From positions 21,537,454-21,601,453 of the forward strand of contig OY992833.1 of assembly GCA_963921425.1 (NCBI GenBank): DNA of 64,000 nucleotides, written 5' to 3'. The position numbers were made by a program, and so were the translations under genes. Source of the DNA: Dryas octopetala. Taxonomy: Eukaryota > Streptophyta > Magnoliopsida > Rosales > Rosaceae. The notes below the pieces were generated by a model, which was not told the DNA's origin, searched no databases, and worked only from the letters and a program-made list of their open reading frames with translations. Positions 50,492-62,784 of the stretch are shown here, piece after piece; position 1 is the stretch's first letter; each line of letters begins with the position of its first letter.

Positions 50492-51253
50492 ATTTTGGAT
50501 TTTGGCAACTGGGTAGTGAATTTGACCCATGTTTGTATTGAGTTATGGATTGTTGAATAGAAATAATATCTGCTTTGTTTTATCACTTACTCACTTATAA
50601 AGGAATGTGCTGCTATCAATTGGTACTTGACTAGTAATGTTGTTTGTTGAAATCATATGATTGTATAGGCCATTAATTGGATTGGTTGCGACCTGGATGG
50701 AGCAAATAGTTTAATCAACTTATTAAGTTAAACAGATGATAAATGCAATAATTTTCTCCAGCTTCATTCCAAAGTTTCATTATAACACATTGCTATACAA
50801 TGCAGAAGGAGAAAAAAATGGTCATTATTGTTCATCCATTACAGACCGATATCCTCAGGAGATCTGATGAGATGGTCCTAAATCTGTTTTAATAATGCTA
50901 GGTAATTAAGTGAGTGCAATCGATTCCTTGAATTCCTCTTGTGCTTGTTTTGGGTGTGGAAACAATGGAGGAGAGACAACCAAAGTATCTTACGCCATCA
51001 GGGTGGTTGTTGAATGTCCTCATTTCTCAGCAGAGGAGGGCAGTCAATCCTCTTAGTTCCTTGAAAAGTAATTCCCAAGCAGAAAACTTGTGTTGTAGAA
51101 ATTGTCTAAGCCAGCTTCTATATCTCATAAAATGAATCAAATTCATCAGCATAGCTCTGACCATCCAGCCCTCTAACCATCAGAAACATGGTTAGTTCAA
51201 ATGAAACATAAAATCAAGGCGCTGACTGTGTCAGAATAGCAAACCACCTGCTC
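50492..51253. other. Spacer between the FdC and uL18-like genes
   Basis: Convergent 3' regions. I see no gene or repeat. Confidence 0.55.
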
Positions 51254-52291
51254 CTAGGCTGCAGATGAGGAACTGGGTTTCTTCCACATTCTTTGCTTGA
51301 TCTTGACCTTCACATTAATGCCATTATCAATGATAGATTGAAGTACAATTTGAAGCTTGCCTTCCAATCTCTCCCCTTTCCTTGGTGTGTAAATCACATC
51401 ATAGATATCATCAGCCAATGCCCTCTGAGCCAGAACTGCCCCCACAGCAGCACAATTAGCAGCTGAATTCCTAGATGAACCAAGGTCGAACTTCATGTCC
51501 TTCGATATGGAATGTGCCACGGCAACAACCTTACTGGTCGCCCGGTGTACAATGCAGGCACGAACAGACGCATTCGATATGTAAATGTCCAGGCAAAATG
51601 GCTCATGGAAAGGACCCGTGAGCTGATTAAAAGTCGGAGTCCTCAGCTTCTTCTTCCCAACACAAGAATTGTCCATTTCATCATGCTGAGAATCCTTCAC
51701 AATTCTACCTTGTTTCTCACTTCTGGAGAACAAATCACGAACCGGGTTGTCTTTTTTGCTCTCCTTTAAATCATTGTCCTTTCTTTTACTTTCCTTTGGA
51801 TCATCCTTCTTCTTAGAAGTCTTTTTCCTGCGATGGAAGTCGAAATTATACTCTTCGAACTCTTTGGAGTCACGGTCAAGTTTATAGAAGAGATGGCCGC
51901 GAACTCTCATATTATCAATGTCATCAAAATCCGGGTCACCCTCAACAGGCAGAGAGCAATTATCAACGGTTTCATCAGCCACTTCCTCTAAAAAGGAACT
52001 TGCTTCCAATGCAGTACCCTCCATTCCTCGTCCCGCTAGTGCCAAACCCGATGAAACCCGCCATGCATCATTGTCAACAAGCTCAATATCATAACTGTCC
52101 GAATGGGGTTTAGCATCGGAGGGGAACAGCGGAGAAGGATGAACGCTACTAGAGTAATAAGCAACTTGTGCCGAATGATCAATAACGGGGAATATGGTGG
52201 CGACCTTGCAGCAAAAAGTAGGAGCCTTGGAAAGGAAATGTGGATATACTACTGAAGCAAATGTGAGTCCTCTCCTTGAGAACATTATCAA
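51254..52291 (-). CDS. uL18-like (ribosomal L18p/L5e family) protein
   Basis: A single exon of 345 residues. The last ~115 residues form a uL18-type fold: FCLDIYISNASVRACIVHRATSKVVAVAHS, then a helix with SAANCAAVGAVLAQRALADDIYDVIY, then LEGKLQIVLQSIIDNGINVKVKI. The first ~45 residues are basic and Ser-rich, suiting a mitochondrial or plastid presequence. Between them lies an acidic part (EGDPDFDDIDN) and a Lys/Asp-rich linker (KKTSKKKDDPKESKRK). Plain uL18 is about 120 residues, so this is one of the long plant relatives (At3g22450 type, from memory) whose exact ribosomal role is unclear. Met at 52291 and Met at 52285 are both possible starts. Confidence 0.86.
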   Translation of the reverse strand: MIMFSRRGLTFASVVYPHFLSKAPTFCCKVATIFPVIDHSAQVAYYSSSVHPSPLFPSDAKPHSDSYDIELVDNDAWRVSSGLALAGRGMEGTALEASSFLEEVADETVDNCSLPVEGDPDFDDIDNMRVRGHLFYKLDRDSKEFEEYNFDFHRRKKTSKKKDDPKESKRKDNDLKESKKDNPVRDLFSRSEKQGRIVKDSQHDEMDNSCVGKKKLRTPTFNQLTGPFHEPFCLDIYISNASVRACIVHRATSKVVAVAHSISKDMKFDLGSSRNSAANCAAVGAVLAQRALADDIYDVIYTPRKGERLEGKLQIVLQSIIDNGINVKVKIKQRMWKKPSSSSAA

Positions 52292-53375
52292 GGTCGGTTG
52301 CTTCCGCCGCTAAAGTGGGTCTAGTACTAGATTTCGGTTTGAGCGAGAGAGAGAGAGAGAGTTCTCGAAGGAGCAAAGCATCAAACAACTGGTGTGCGAC
52401 GACTGCTGCACCTCGTTCACACAGGGCAAAGGTGGTCAATCATGGAACCCAGGCCATTTTCCGATTAAACTAGTTGGAAATGAAGAAGATTGTCAAATGA
52501 GAAAACAGAAACTCGTCGTGATGGTGATGGTGATGGTGATGGTGGGTGTGGGTGTGGGACTACTGCGTAGAGTATATGTGGGATTTAAGAACACAGAGAT
52601 TTGCCGCCTGTTATACAAATAAGTTTCTCTCTAGGAATTTTAATCGACGCGCGTGTCCACCATACATTTGTAAGATATGGATAAAATGGGACTACCACAT
52701 AAGCTTAGTATATTTACTACTTTAAAATAGATTCAACGTGATATGACACCACTCGAACTCATAATATGAAACAGATAATGTTACGCACAAAATCTGACCA
52801 AAAAAATTGTAGGATCTTCAACAGTTAAAATCAACTGTTATTTATTTGTTGTAGGAAAGATTTGGTTGTTAATCTGATGTATTATTGCCCATTTACATAT
52901 TATTGTTGAGGACCGAATTACTTAACACATAGAAAGTAGACATATTTTTTTAAAGAGATCGAGCTTCAAAAGATAGATTTCTAGAAATAGAATAAAATCA
53001 ATTTCCAAAGATAATTACAATATCAGCAACCCCACGATTCTTATTTGAGAGCCCAAAAAAAAAAATTCTTTTAAGATTTAACAAGAAACAAGCATTCATG
53101 ACCCCACTAACCTAACAACCTACAGATATTATCCCCACTGCTGCACTTTCATATTATGATCATGACCTAGTTACTATCATGCATTCATGCTATGCGGACA
53201 GGTAGATCTTTGACATAATGGTAGAACATGCATTTGGTTCTTGACAAGGCAGAAAGGAAGGTGCTCAAACGGAATCAAATACCATCAGGTGCTGGTTGTC
53301 ACCACAATAAATTTTGAATAACAATCAGAAATCCAACACCAATGGCATTTGGTCCAATTTGAACACAATCAAGAA

Positions 53376-53420
<45 letters not shown>

Positions 53421-53717
53421 CATAGAGAACAGTAAGAACAGTCTTTCTACAACTAAACTGACAAACAGTCGTAGTACCTTGAGTCGATGTTTTCAGGTCA
53501 TCCTAACAACTTTTCACAATCACCTAGTACTAAAGTTTGATCAACATTAGAGATACAACTTCCCACCATGACAAAGCAAGAAGTATGAGAAATAACATGA
53601 TTAACACACAGACATCGCTACCATTAAACGGTTAGTGATTACAAACAAGCCATTATAAAAGCAGATGAGACTGGGGTCATCATATCAGTGGTTACCATCT
53701 TCACGAAGTTGTCATAT
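52292..53717. other. Intergenic stretch upstream of the uL18-like gene
   Basis: A GA tract (52344-52360) and a GATGGT-type repeat (52518-52543) lie in the first 250 bp. A long (GA)n runs from about 53379 to 53418. No gene is supported. Confidence 0.5.
53379..53418. repeat. (GA)n microsatellite
   Basis: About 20 GA units, between the uL18-like gene and the 3' end of the FRIGIDA-like gene. Confidence 0.95.
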
Positions 53718-56700
53718 CTATCGGTAGTAAGCCTGCTGATAAACTGGTGCCATACCATTTCCATAACCCCCGTATGCAGGATAGTTCATGGGAGCTCCAG
53801 GGTACTGTCCGGCAAGAGGAGGAGGGGCTGCTTCAGGTGAGTATGCATAAGGATTGGTTGGTGGGCTTCTGCTGCCATACATGGTGGGTGGAGAATGGTA
53901 TGGTGAGAACCCAGCAGGATACTGAGCATGGGAAGGAGACCTGACAAATGTAGGAGGTGCAGGGAAAGAAGACACATATGCGTTTGTCAAGCGTCCAGCC
54001 TTAGCCGGAGGCATAGGACCTCCATTGTTGGCTCGTGTTCGTTTGTTGGCAGGGACTGCAGCTGGCTTTTTCTTCTCTGTTTTCACCTTCTCTAGCTGTT
54101 CAAGGCGCTTCTTGAGGTTTTCTGGAGGAAATTGTGCCTCAAGTTTGTAATCTTCAATGCACTTGATGACAGCCCGGAGTGCTGACTGCTCTTTGCGTCC
54201 AGCTAGGTTCTGCACAAAAATATAAGAAAAGATTACTGATCGATTGAAAATGCAGGTCCGTAATTTACTTTCTTCTGCATATGAGAAGCTAAAAAATTTC
54301 CTGCTACGCCTTGCCCTGTTAATTGATGCATAAAGTATAAATCATATTCCACCCAATTATCAGAGTTCCATTATCACAAACTGATCAAATTATAAACTTG
54401 TTCCAACATATGTCAACATACATAAACACTATGGGAGCAAATACGCAATGAAATAAAATAGAACTGTGGGAATGAAAATTGTTCATGTTTAAAATGGAGT
54501 GTGCAAAAAAAGAAATAGAGTCAAAATCAATGATAAGATGAGGAAAGAAAGTGAAAATATATAATACATCTAATGTAGGGTAAGATGTTCATATCATGTA
54601 TTTCTTGTAGGTGGCTTCTCTCCATAAGTGGAGAGAAGGATTTGTGTGGGGGCAGGGGAATGCCCCTTCTACTTTCCTTAATACCCAAAAAAGGGAAAAG
54701 TTCCTTTCACATCCCCTTTTTTTTTTTTTTCTCTTTCTCACCTCCCAATCATTTGGGAGAGGGGATGTGGGAAAAAGGAAAATGAAGGAAGAAAAAACTG
54801 GGAGTCAAATGTGGCTTTCTCTTGTTTGGGAATGAGAAAGTGGGAGGCTGATCCACCCACAAAAAGAAAGTGAAGTGAAGAGAAACACACCAACAGTAAT
54901 TTGAAATGTTGTATTGACCTTTGCCCTTCATTAAAACTTAAAATAACAAGTGACCATTCAATGGGGCTAAAGGCAAAATAATAAAATCAGATGTTCCATC
55001 TTTATTTTCATACCTTTATTTTTTTTCTATAGACAAAAGATAACTTTATTCACATTTTCTTTCCCTTTAGTTCTTTCCTTCCACACCAAAACTATTTAAA
55101 ATCAAATTCCCTCCAAGCATCTTATCTCCCATCAGTTTCTTTCCTTCCTATCTTTGCATCCAAAGATAGCAAGAGTGAAAGAACCAGACGCCACTCTGAG
55201 AAGCATATTCAGGAATGAAAATCACAACATATGAGATCAAGAAACAAGAATAGGATGCAATGATTGAAATAATACCGCAGCTCGCCCAGCATTATTGGGA
55301 TCTTCCAAAATAGAAGCTGCAGCTTTCTTAGCATCTTTCAGAAAAGCTTTAAGCAGAGGAACAGGAGGAAACTTGTGCACAAGGCCAACTTCATAAGTGA
55401 AATGCACCGCATCAAGCTGCTGTCCCCTGCTGATTAATTCTTCAATCATATCTGCACACAACAACAACCTCCAAACATTAAAACTATGAGAATGGCCCCT
55501 CTTACTGTAAATTTAATAAACCATATCTAAACATTCTGAAGAAAAACTGACGAAAAACTTCCCCTCATAGAAGAAAAATCCTTGTACAACTACAAGGTCA
55601 ATGAGATATCATCATAATGTTCAAATCATTAAAAAAAAAAAATGAAGAGCATTAAAGTTAACTGGAAATTGAGTTCTGGATTGTTTACAAAACATGTGCA
55701 CATACAATATCAATTGGAATACTATCCACAAGTTTTTCTTCATAGAGGCATTTATAATTGTAAGGGATATAGATAAATCTAACATACAGTCATGTGTAAT
55801 GTATAAAGGAAACAATTAAATTGGAACAGCTGAAGAGCAATGCTGAAAATATGAATCACTAGTGAATGATAGTACAAATTATCATTGGAAAGAGCAGAAA
55901 TTTCTAAATTGTGTGACAAAAAGCGTGAATGTAAAAAATCAATTTACAATTCCATTTTTCTCCAAACCATTATTCCATTTTTCGCAATCCAACTCAACCA
56001 CCAAAAGGGCATGCTTTCCATAGTAAGCAACATCTTAGATCCCAAGTTCTGTTAAAAGCCATCTAATATTTGCTCCTCAACTGATTTCGAGACATGGATT
56101 TGTTGGAAGTTAAAAAAACGGCCACTGACAGGAAGTAAGCTAACCTGATCAATTATGTCTTACTCAAAATTTACTAATCACGTAGAAGCGTCGTCACTTT
56201 CATGGGAACACAGTTTACAGAAACTATAAGCAACTAATTGCGCTGAAAACTAGTTATTCAACGAAGAGAACCAAACGATCATAACATGAGCAGGCCCATT
56301 TTTCATGTAAGGAAGAAAAAAACGTATATGTGGTTAACACAAGAAAATAAAAGGAAGAAGGTAGAGTTAGCAACACACCGGGCATTTTGTTGGCGAGGCC
56401 AAGCGAAACGGCGAGCTTTGGCATCTGCTTGCGCCAGGCTGACCCAACAACAAGCTTTCTGTACAAATCAACATCCTCCTCCTTGACAATTCCAAAAGTG
56501 ACCAAATGCTGCAGGAACGTGTGAACATCAGGGGTCTTGACGTTCTCGATGCCGCCTCGCTCTTCCAAGCTGGCCTTCCAAGTCTCGGCTATCTCCTTGG
56601 CGCGTTTTCTCACGCTCGGCGTCAGCAGACGCCTCGACTTCCCGATCATCGGGTCGACCACCACCGGAATCAGCGACTCCAGCACCAGAACGCACGCCCA

Positions 56701-57282
56701 ACCCAAATCGTTGCCTCTGTCGCTCCTCTCCAGTCTCTTGTCCACCGGAAACACCTCCGATATCGCCTCGAGCACGAACTTCGCCGGATCGACGCATTCT
56801 GCGAGAGCTTTCGGTATCTGCGCCCTCAGAGCCTCCAATTCCTTCTTCCTCCCAGTCACGAAGCTCCAGAACCTTCCAGAATCCATACTCAAGCACAAAG
56901 ACTTGAGCTTCATCAGCAATCCCTCGCCATCGTCCACCTCACCGTTCTCGTCGTCGTCGCAGCGACCTCGCTTCAGAGCCTTGAGCGCGGCCTCCTTGGT
57001 CTCCTCGACCTTACCGAGCGCGATCTCGACGCTGTCTCTGATGGTGACCTCGCGCTGCTCGAGCTGGTTGAGGGACTCCTTGGTCTCGTGCTCTAGGGTT
57101 TGAATTTTGCGCTTGATGGCCTCGGATTTCTTGAGGAGGTTCTGTTCCAAGGACGAGAAGTGGTCGGAGAGCTCCTTCCAGAGGAGAGTGCAGCTGGTCA
57201 TGAGGGAGGTCTGCCTCTGGAACTCGTCGAAGCTCGGCGGAGTCAACTCGGTCAACTCGCCGGGATCGGCGATCGACCCCAT
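53718..57282 (-). CDS. FRIGIDA-like protein (FRL4 type)
   Basis: Three exons in phase, 57282-56379, 55451-55276 and 54209-53718, give 523 residues; FRL4A is about 530 as I recall. FRIGIDA and its relatives are nuclear scaffold proteins; FRI itself activates FLC to delay flowering, while the FRL4 members have a less clear role. Residues ~25-105 form a coiled coil (LEQNLLKKSEAIKRKIQTLEHETKESLNQLEQRE). The FRIGIDA domain spans about 125-400, with DSGRFWSFVTGRKKELEALR, ALAECVDPAKFVLEAISEVFP and LESLIPVVVDPMIG. The C-terminus (about 425-523) is rich in Pro, Ala and Tyr and ends GMAPVYQQAYYR. Intron 1 (55452-56378) and intron 2 (54210-55275) are AT-rich; intron 2 has a T-run and a weak inverted repeat near 54690-54790. 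Confidence 0.92.
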
Positions 57283-59427
57283 AATTGTTGTACGGTCTTA
57301 TCACAGTAGCCAAGTAAAGAAGAAGATAGAGAGAGAGAGAATGTGGAAACCCTAGAATTGGAGGTAGAGAGAGGGAGATAAAGCAAAGCAAACCAAAGCT
57401 AAGCTGAGCTTAAGCAGCTCGCTAAGCTAGCCGTGGTGGACAGTAGGAGAGAAGAAGATATTGTACTGACGTGGACGGAGGATAGCAGGACACGTGTAGA
57501 GGCGTCTGACAAAGGGTAGTTAATGAAAGGAATGTACACAGGAGCAGAAGAAGGCGCTAAAGTGAGCGCGAGGGGTGAAGGTGCGCAGGATAAGAATGGG
57601 TAAAGTGGGATTGGGGGTGTTTGGATGCGGGGGTTTACTTTCCCGGAAACCGAAGTTAGATCAGAGAGAAAAGCAGAGAGAGAAGGGTAGATGAAAAGCT
57701 GGGAAAGGTAGGTAGGGGGGGTGGTGGGGTGGGGCAGGCCCACTGAGACCACCACATGGATGGAGTCAGATAAAGTAAAGACATTGCCGGATCAAGAGTG
57801 AAGAGGTGTACATTATTTTGTACACTGTTTCAGTGACTCACTCACTTTGGTTGGGTGCATGCGCATCATCATCAGTCCTCAATCACAACTTCACTATCTA
57901 CGGTCTAAAAACACTTTAAAACCAACAACCCTCCTTCATGTCTAACAAAAAGAATCTTTCTATTTTTTATGAAAAAAATGGAAATAAAACAGAACAATTG
58001 GAAACAACAAATCTGAATCTTCGGTCTTTTATGTCCTGTTTAACTTTTAATTTTAGCTTTCTATTGTAAATTCAACGAGATATCTGAGCAAAAGAGTAAT
58101 AAAATTAACCAAATTAGTAATTATTAAATCATTTAAACTGTGCAAATAAATATAATCCGTCAAAAATAAAATTAAAATAATATTGACTAAACAATTTTTA
58201 ATTTGTTTAATTTTTTACAAAAGTGATCTTTGAATAATATCCTAAAATATAAACGGTTTCGATTATTAAAATTCATTGCTGGGTGATTAAGTGAATGGAT
58301 AAATTTTCCGCTCATTACATTATTGATAGAATCATAACACTTTTAAATATTGATAGGATCAAACATAACCTAATATTTATAATACATGAATAAGATTAAA
58401 ACAAGCAAGTTTAGTAGACAATTCATTTCCAAACAAATAAGTTAAGCTGGTCCTGAGATGAGGGTGACGCCCCCATCTACATCCATCTCAAAATGAAGAC
58501 AAATAGTTATCCGAAATATAGACCAGTTTGGAAATTTTGAGAATTTCTTATGGAGGTATGTATTGATCAAAATTTGTTAGGGCATATAGCAATTTACCAA
58601 CAAAATCAGGGGTCTTCTTTTCTAGGGGCCGTAATGGTTACATATGCATGCATTTGGGCCAATAGGACTGTTGAGCCCATTAGCAATATTTTGAGTTTTT
58701 ACAAGGGTTGCTACTGTGCACACGAATTAGTTCTCTATGCATGCGGTCTGTGAATGTATTGAACGAGAAAAACTTGTATGAGACAGTCCTATACCCCATT
58801 CTGTCTACCTCTATCATCACGTGACAATCATCACGTGACAAATTCTCGTGATGAAAGACATGGATACATAAAACATAAAATCATCCCAATGTCCCATGGA
58901 AGTTTTTTCTGTACTGGCGCGATGTCATTAAATAAACCTGGGCACTCAAACTCAGCCAACATCATCCCATTTAACATAGAAATGGTGTAAAGTAACTCTC
59001 TAGTCCTGGTACATTAAACTTCCAGTTGGCTGAGCAAGTTCATTCCAACTGTCCAAACAAAGTCAGTTATTAAGCATTTACTCTACATAATTATTCTACA
59101 CAATTACTTGTTGTGATTGCCAGATGACAAGGTAGTTCAGAGTCATACAAGCACTCTAATCTCTTTGTTGATGTGAATTTCTCCTTTTGTGACTTTAAGT
59201 ACTGCAAAAGCTGTACCGGGAAAAACCTGTGTACCACCAAAGGTAGACCATTACATTTTCAAAAGTATTTTGGCAGGCATTTAAAGGCTTCACTCCTCAC
59301 CACATTTATGAATGCTGCCCAAAAATTACTTATCGCTTCCATTGCCTTCCACACCATGACATAACTTAAATAGTAAATGACACAATATATTGAAAAAAAC
59401 TACAATACCTTGAATGTCGCCAGGAAT
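57283..59427. other. Intergenic stretch upstream of the FRIGIDA-like gene
   Basis: 57283-57780 is GC-richer and holds the FRL promoter and leader, including GA tracts. From 57900 it is AT-rich. Two CACGTG boxes lie 14 bp apart at 58818-58823 and 58832-58837. No gene is supported. Confidence 0.5.
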
Positions 59428-62400
59428 CTACTTGGATGATTTGTATTCCCTCCGGCTTTCAATCACAACCTTCTTTCTTGTGTCAAAATCAACTTTGTCA
59501 AGATCAAAAGCAGTTCCGAGATAGCCATAAAGGATCCGCTTTTTCTCTCGAAACTTTTCGTCCACATTCACCAACTTCACTAGGTTTGGATTGTTCTCAT
59601 CATCCTTAAGGCCCAACACCGGGGGCTGTACACGAAACCAGCCCTTGCGTCCATGACTGTCCTTCTCAAAGAATTCTGCCATTCGCATGGCGTCCTTAAG
59701 GCCAGCTTCATCACCCGAAAACTTAACCAGAGTTATACCCAAATGACCATCTCTACCGTACAAGGATTTTGACTTGCCACTGCCAAATCCAAGTTCTGTA
59801 TACCAGGAATGCCAGAAGAAAACAGGTAACTTGTCAAGGACCTCGATTTTATTTTATTTTATTCAAATTCTAAGTGCACAATGAAGCCCTTAGAATTATC
59901 AGGGTAACAATTGAAATATGAAATGCCATGAGAATGGCTGCCGGCAGCCATAAAAGCCAGCTTCAGATTCTCTATAAAAACCCAACACGACTCAAAGCAC
60001 CCCCTACCATTAGGAAACATTAAGAAAATGGTTCTGTTGATGGCCACCAGACCAATGTCTAAAGGCACGATAGCTACTGAACTAATGGGTGAGGGTCTCA
60101 CATGGTGCAAGGGAAATATACCATATGTACTAGTGACTAATGAAAGGAAAATATATTAGAAAAGCACATATAGTCTCAAACATTACCGCCACCAGACTGC
60201 AAATATCTATTTTCATGTGCATAAAAACGTAAAAGAATCAGCCAAAAAGGTATAAAATCTAAAGAAACAGAGGATAGACTATCAAAAACACAAAAAGTAG
60301 TAGTTCTATATGTTATTCACAACATGCAGACGTGTAATCAAGGAATCAACTCTCCAATCAGGCTAGGTTCACCATCCTACATAACTTCCATCATTCTGCA
60401 GTTGAATAACAAAGCCAAGCACGAGGGGAAAACAGATTAAGCAGATGTTAGAGAGTTGGAGAGAAACAACCTAAACTAGCAAAAACCAAGCCTATTAAAC
60501 AAGCAAAACACATGTAGAGTAATTCTTTTCAAGTTTATCTAGGTTCTATCTATGGGAGATCTAAAAGAACATTGCTCATTATGCCAAACAATGCCCCTTC
60601 GAGCCCGGGTCTGCGAAGCGGGTTTGGGGGATTTCTAGATATCAAAAAAAAGAAAAAACACATTCTCAGCATGCAGCCCGAGTTGACTTTGGAGTTCAAG
60701 TGCATGGACTTGGAGGATCAGAAGTTTATCATATAGTATCAAACAACGTGCTCAAAAAGGGGGGAAAATATATGATAACTTGTCCAAACCCACTTAAGCC
60801 ATTAGTTTTCAGTTAGGTTAACAGGTTGAAACATGCATATAGTGCACAGACAAGGTAAAATGGAAAAAATGCTCAGGCTGGCAACAATTACACAACAAAA
60901 GCCAGATAGTGCATACTGGTTTAGGTAGGGTAGGAATTCAGACCATAGACAAATATTCTTCGCCCTCAAAATCACCCAACATGAGACAAATACCCAACCT
61001 GTTCCAATAGGCAATTAACATATAGGATCTACAGAAAAAAGATTAAAATAAAAGAAGACATTCATTCAAAGAAGGATTGCAATTTAGCTGCCAACCAAGA
61101 GAGTAGCAAACTACAACTAACAACTTCAGGCCCTATAATTCCTTGCACTTTAACATCAGAAGTCCAAGATCCAGGTAAATCCGAACCCACATTCCTTATT
61201 CTTAGCTAAATAGCAGAGCTGTACAGGTATGGGGAAAAAGCCATGCCTATGTGCAGGGTTTAGTTCATTCATCACACAAAATTTACAATGAACGAATTAA
61301 TTAAATATGAAGGGTTGTAGAGAAATGAACTATTAAATGTGAATACAACAGTTTAGCTTAACTGGGTTATAATTAATAACTTTGTAGACTAGATTGGATC
61401 ACAGAGGTTAGTAATTGTATATCTAAAGTCACTACATCACAGAATTTAGGAATAGTTCCGTCCAAAGTCGAGAAAATGGTTAGCAATGTCAAAACTGATA
61501 AAAAAATAAAAAAGGTGTTGGGGTCCTTTCGCGGTTTGGGGGGAGGAGAAGCAGATTAAAAAAGGATGATACCAGACTTCTTCGACATCAGCTAAAACTG
61601 GACAACAAAAATAAAAGGATTGCAATTCAGCAAGTACATACATGATGACTATTATCACGAACAAGAGGACAAACCATAGGCTGAAACATTAAAAAATTAA
61701 GAATGAGATTCAACAACTCATCTCGACATGGCCTAATCGCTGCAAGTTGTAGAAATGCATTCTATATTTGACACTTAGCTCTAAGGCCATTCCAGTATGA
61801 TCAAGACTTTGCATAACAAAATTTCTAAAACTTATCCCCGAGTTCCAGAAAATATATATAATACATATTAAGGGAAAAAAAGGAAAAAATACCCTAAAAT
61901 AAAATCAAACTATTATGAAAAAGGAGGCACTAATACTAATTCACATGCACACTTCCCTTTCCACACTCAAATAACATCAATAAAACTGTAAATGGTGACG
62001 TTAAAACAAGAGGTACTAGCATGCACAATTTTTCTTTTTACCTCACCTGTCTTGCCCTTCAATTATCCTTTTGCTACTATGGGTAAGATTATATGTAAAC
62101 ATTGTGGAACCTATAAGAATCAAAACTGGCAAAGTTCGAATGGTTTTTTTTTTGGTAAAATGGGGACAGTTTGAATGGTTTAAAATAACTAATTAATTCT
62201 CCAGGAGGGAGACAAGCAGAGATATTCTATGGAATAGAGGGGCAGTATACTGTATCTAAGGAAGGGTTGGCTCCACCTAAAAAGGATATTTAAATTATTA
62301 AAAATGGTCCCCTGAATATATTATATGCTGCAGATTCAAAGAAGGGGCCCACAGCTAAAATAGGATGCATGCAGAGCATTTACTTGACATGAGTCCAATC

Positions 62401-62784
62401 CAACCTTTCCCCAGGAACATTCTGATAGAAACAGCATAAATAACGCACAGTATGAAGTAGTAAATTATACCTCTAATATTACTATCCATTGCTTTATTGC
62501 CCAAACCCTCCAAGCGGCCATCTTTACTCCTTCCTGTAACTGTATTATGAATTATCACCATGGGCGGCCACATAATCAGATCATCCATATTTGCTGCTGC
62601 TTCATCAGCAGAAAGGAACTGATATGCCTTTGAGTTATCAGGAGGCTTCAAGTAGTCCCACCCCATTAATGCACACAAGGCCTTGTGTAAGCCCAAGTGA
62701 TCCACACGCACACGCATGTCAGCACTATCTGAGTCGTAACAGTGCATGATGAGACTATGCATATCTGGAAAATCTTTAGAAGAC
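59428..62784 (-). CDS. XS-domain protein, 3' part (5' end not found in the window)
   Basis: Two exons are clear: 62784-62471 and 59795-59428, joined in phase across a 2675-bp intron (NIR|E-LGFGSG). Together they encode 227 residues. The XS domain runs from MDDLIMWPPMVIIHNT through GLGNKAMDS, LYGRDGHLGITLVKFSGDEAGLKDAMRMAEFFE and GWFRVQP to KRILYGYLGTAFDLDKVDFD. XS is an RNA-binding fold, best known from SGS3, which protects RNA in trans-acting siRNA production. This member lacks the SGS3 partner domains in the visible part and resembles the At3g22430 type, from memory. Before it is a helical part with DFPDMHSLIMHCYDSD and KALCALMGWDYLKPPDNSKAYQFL. The first exon here begins in phase 2, so at least one earlier exon exists. 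I did not find it in 62785-64000; it probably lies beyond the right edge. Confidence 0.82.

Noticed and set aside
56506..57103. Two long plus-strand frames of 196 and 188 codons
   Set aside because: They lie antisense inside exon 1 of the FRIGIDA-like gene and have no family features.
62355..62470. Extension of the XS exon to a stop at 62355
   Set aside because: It is intron read-through; the splice at 62471 joins in phase to the rest of the XS domain.
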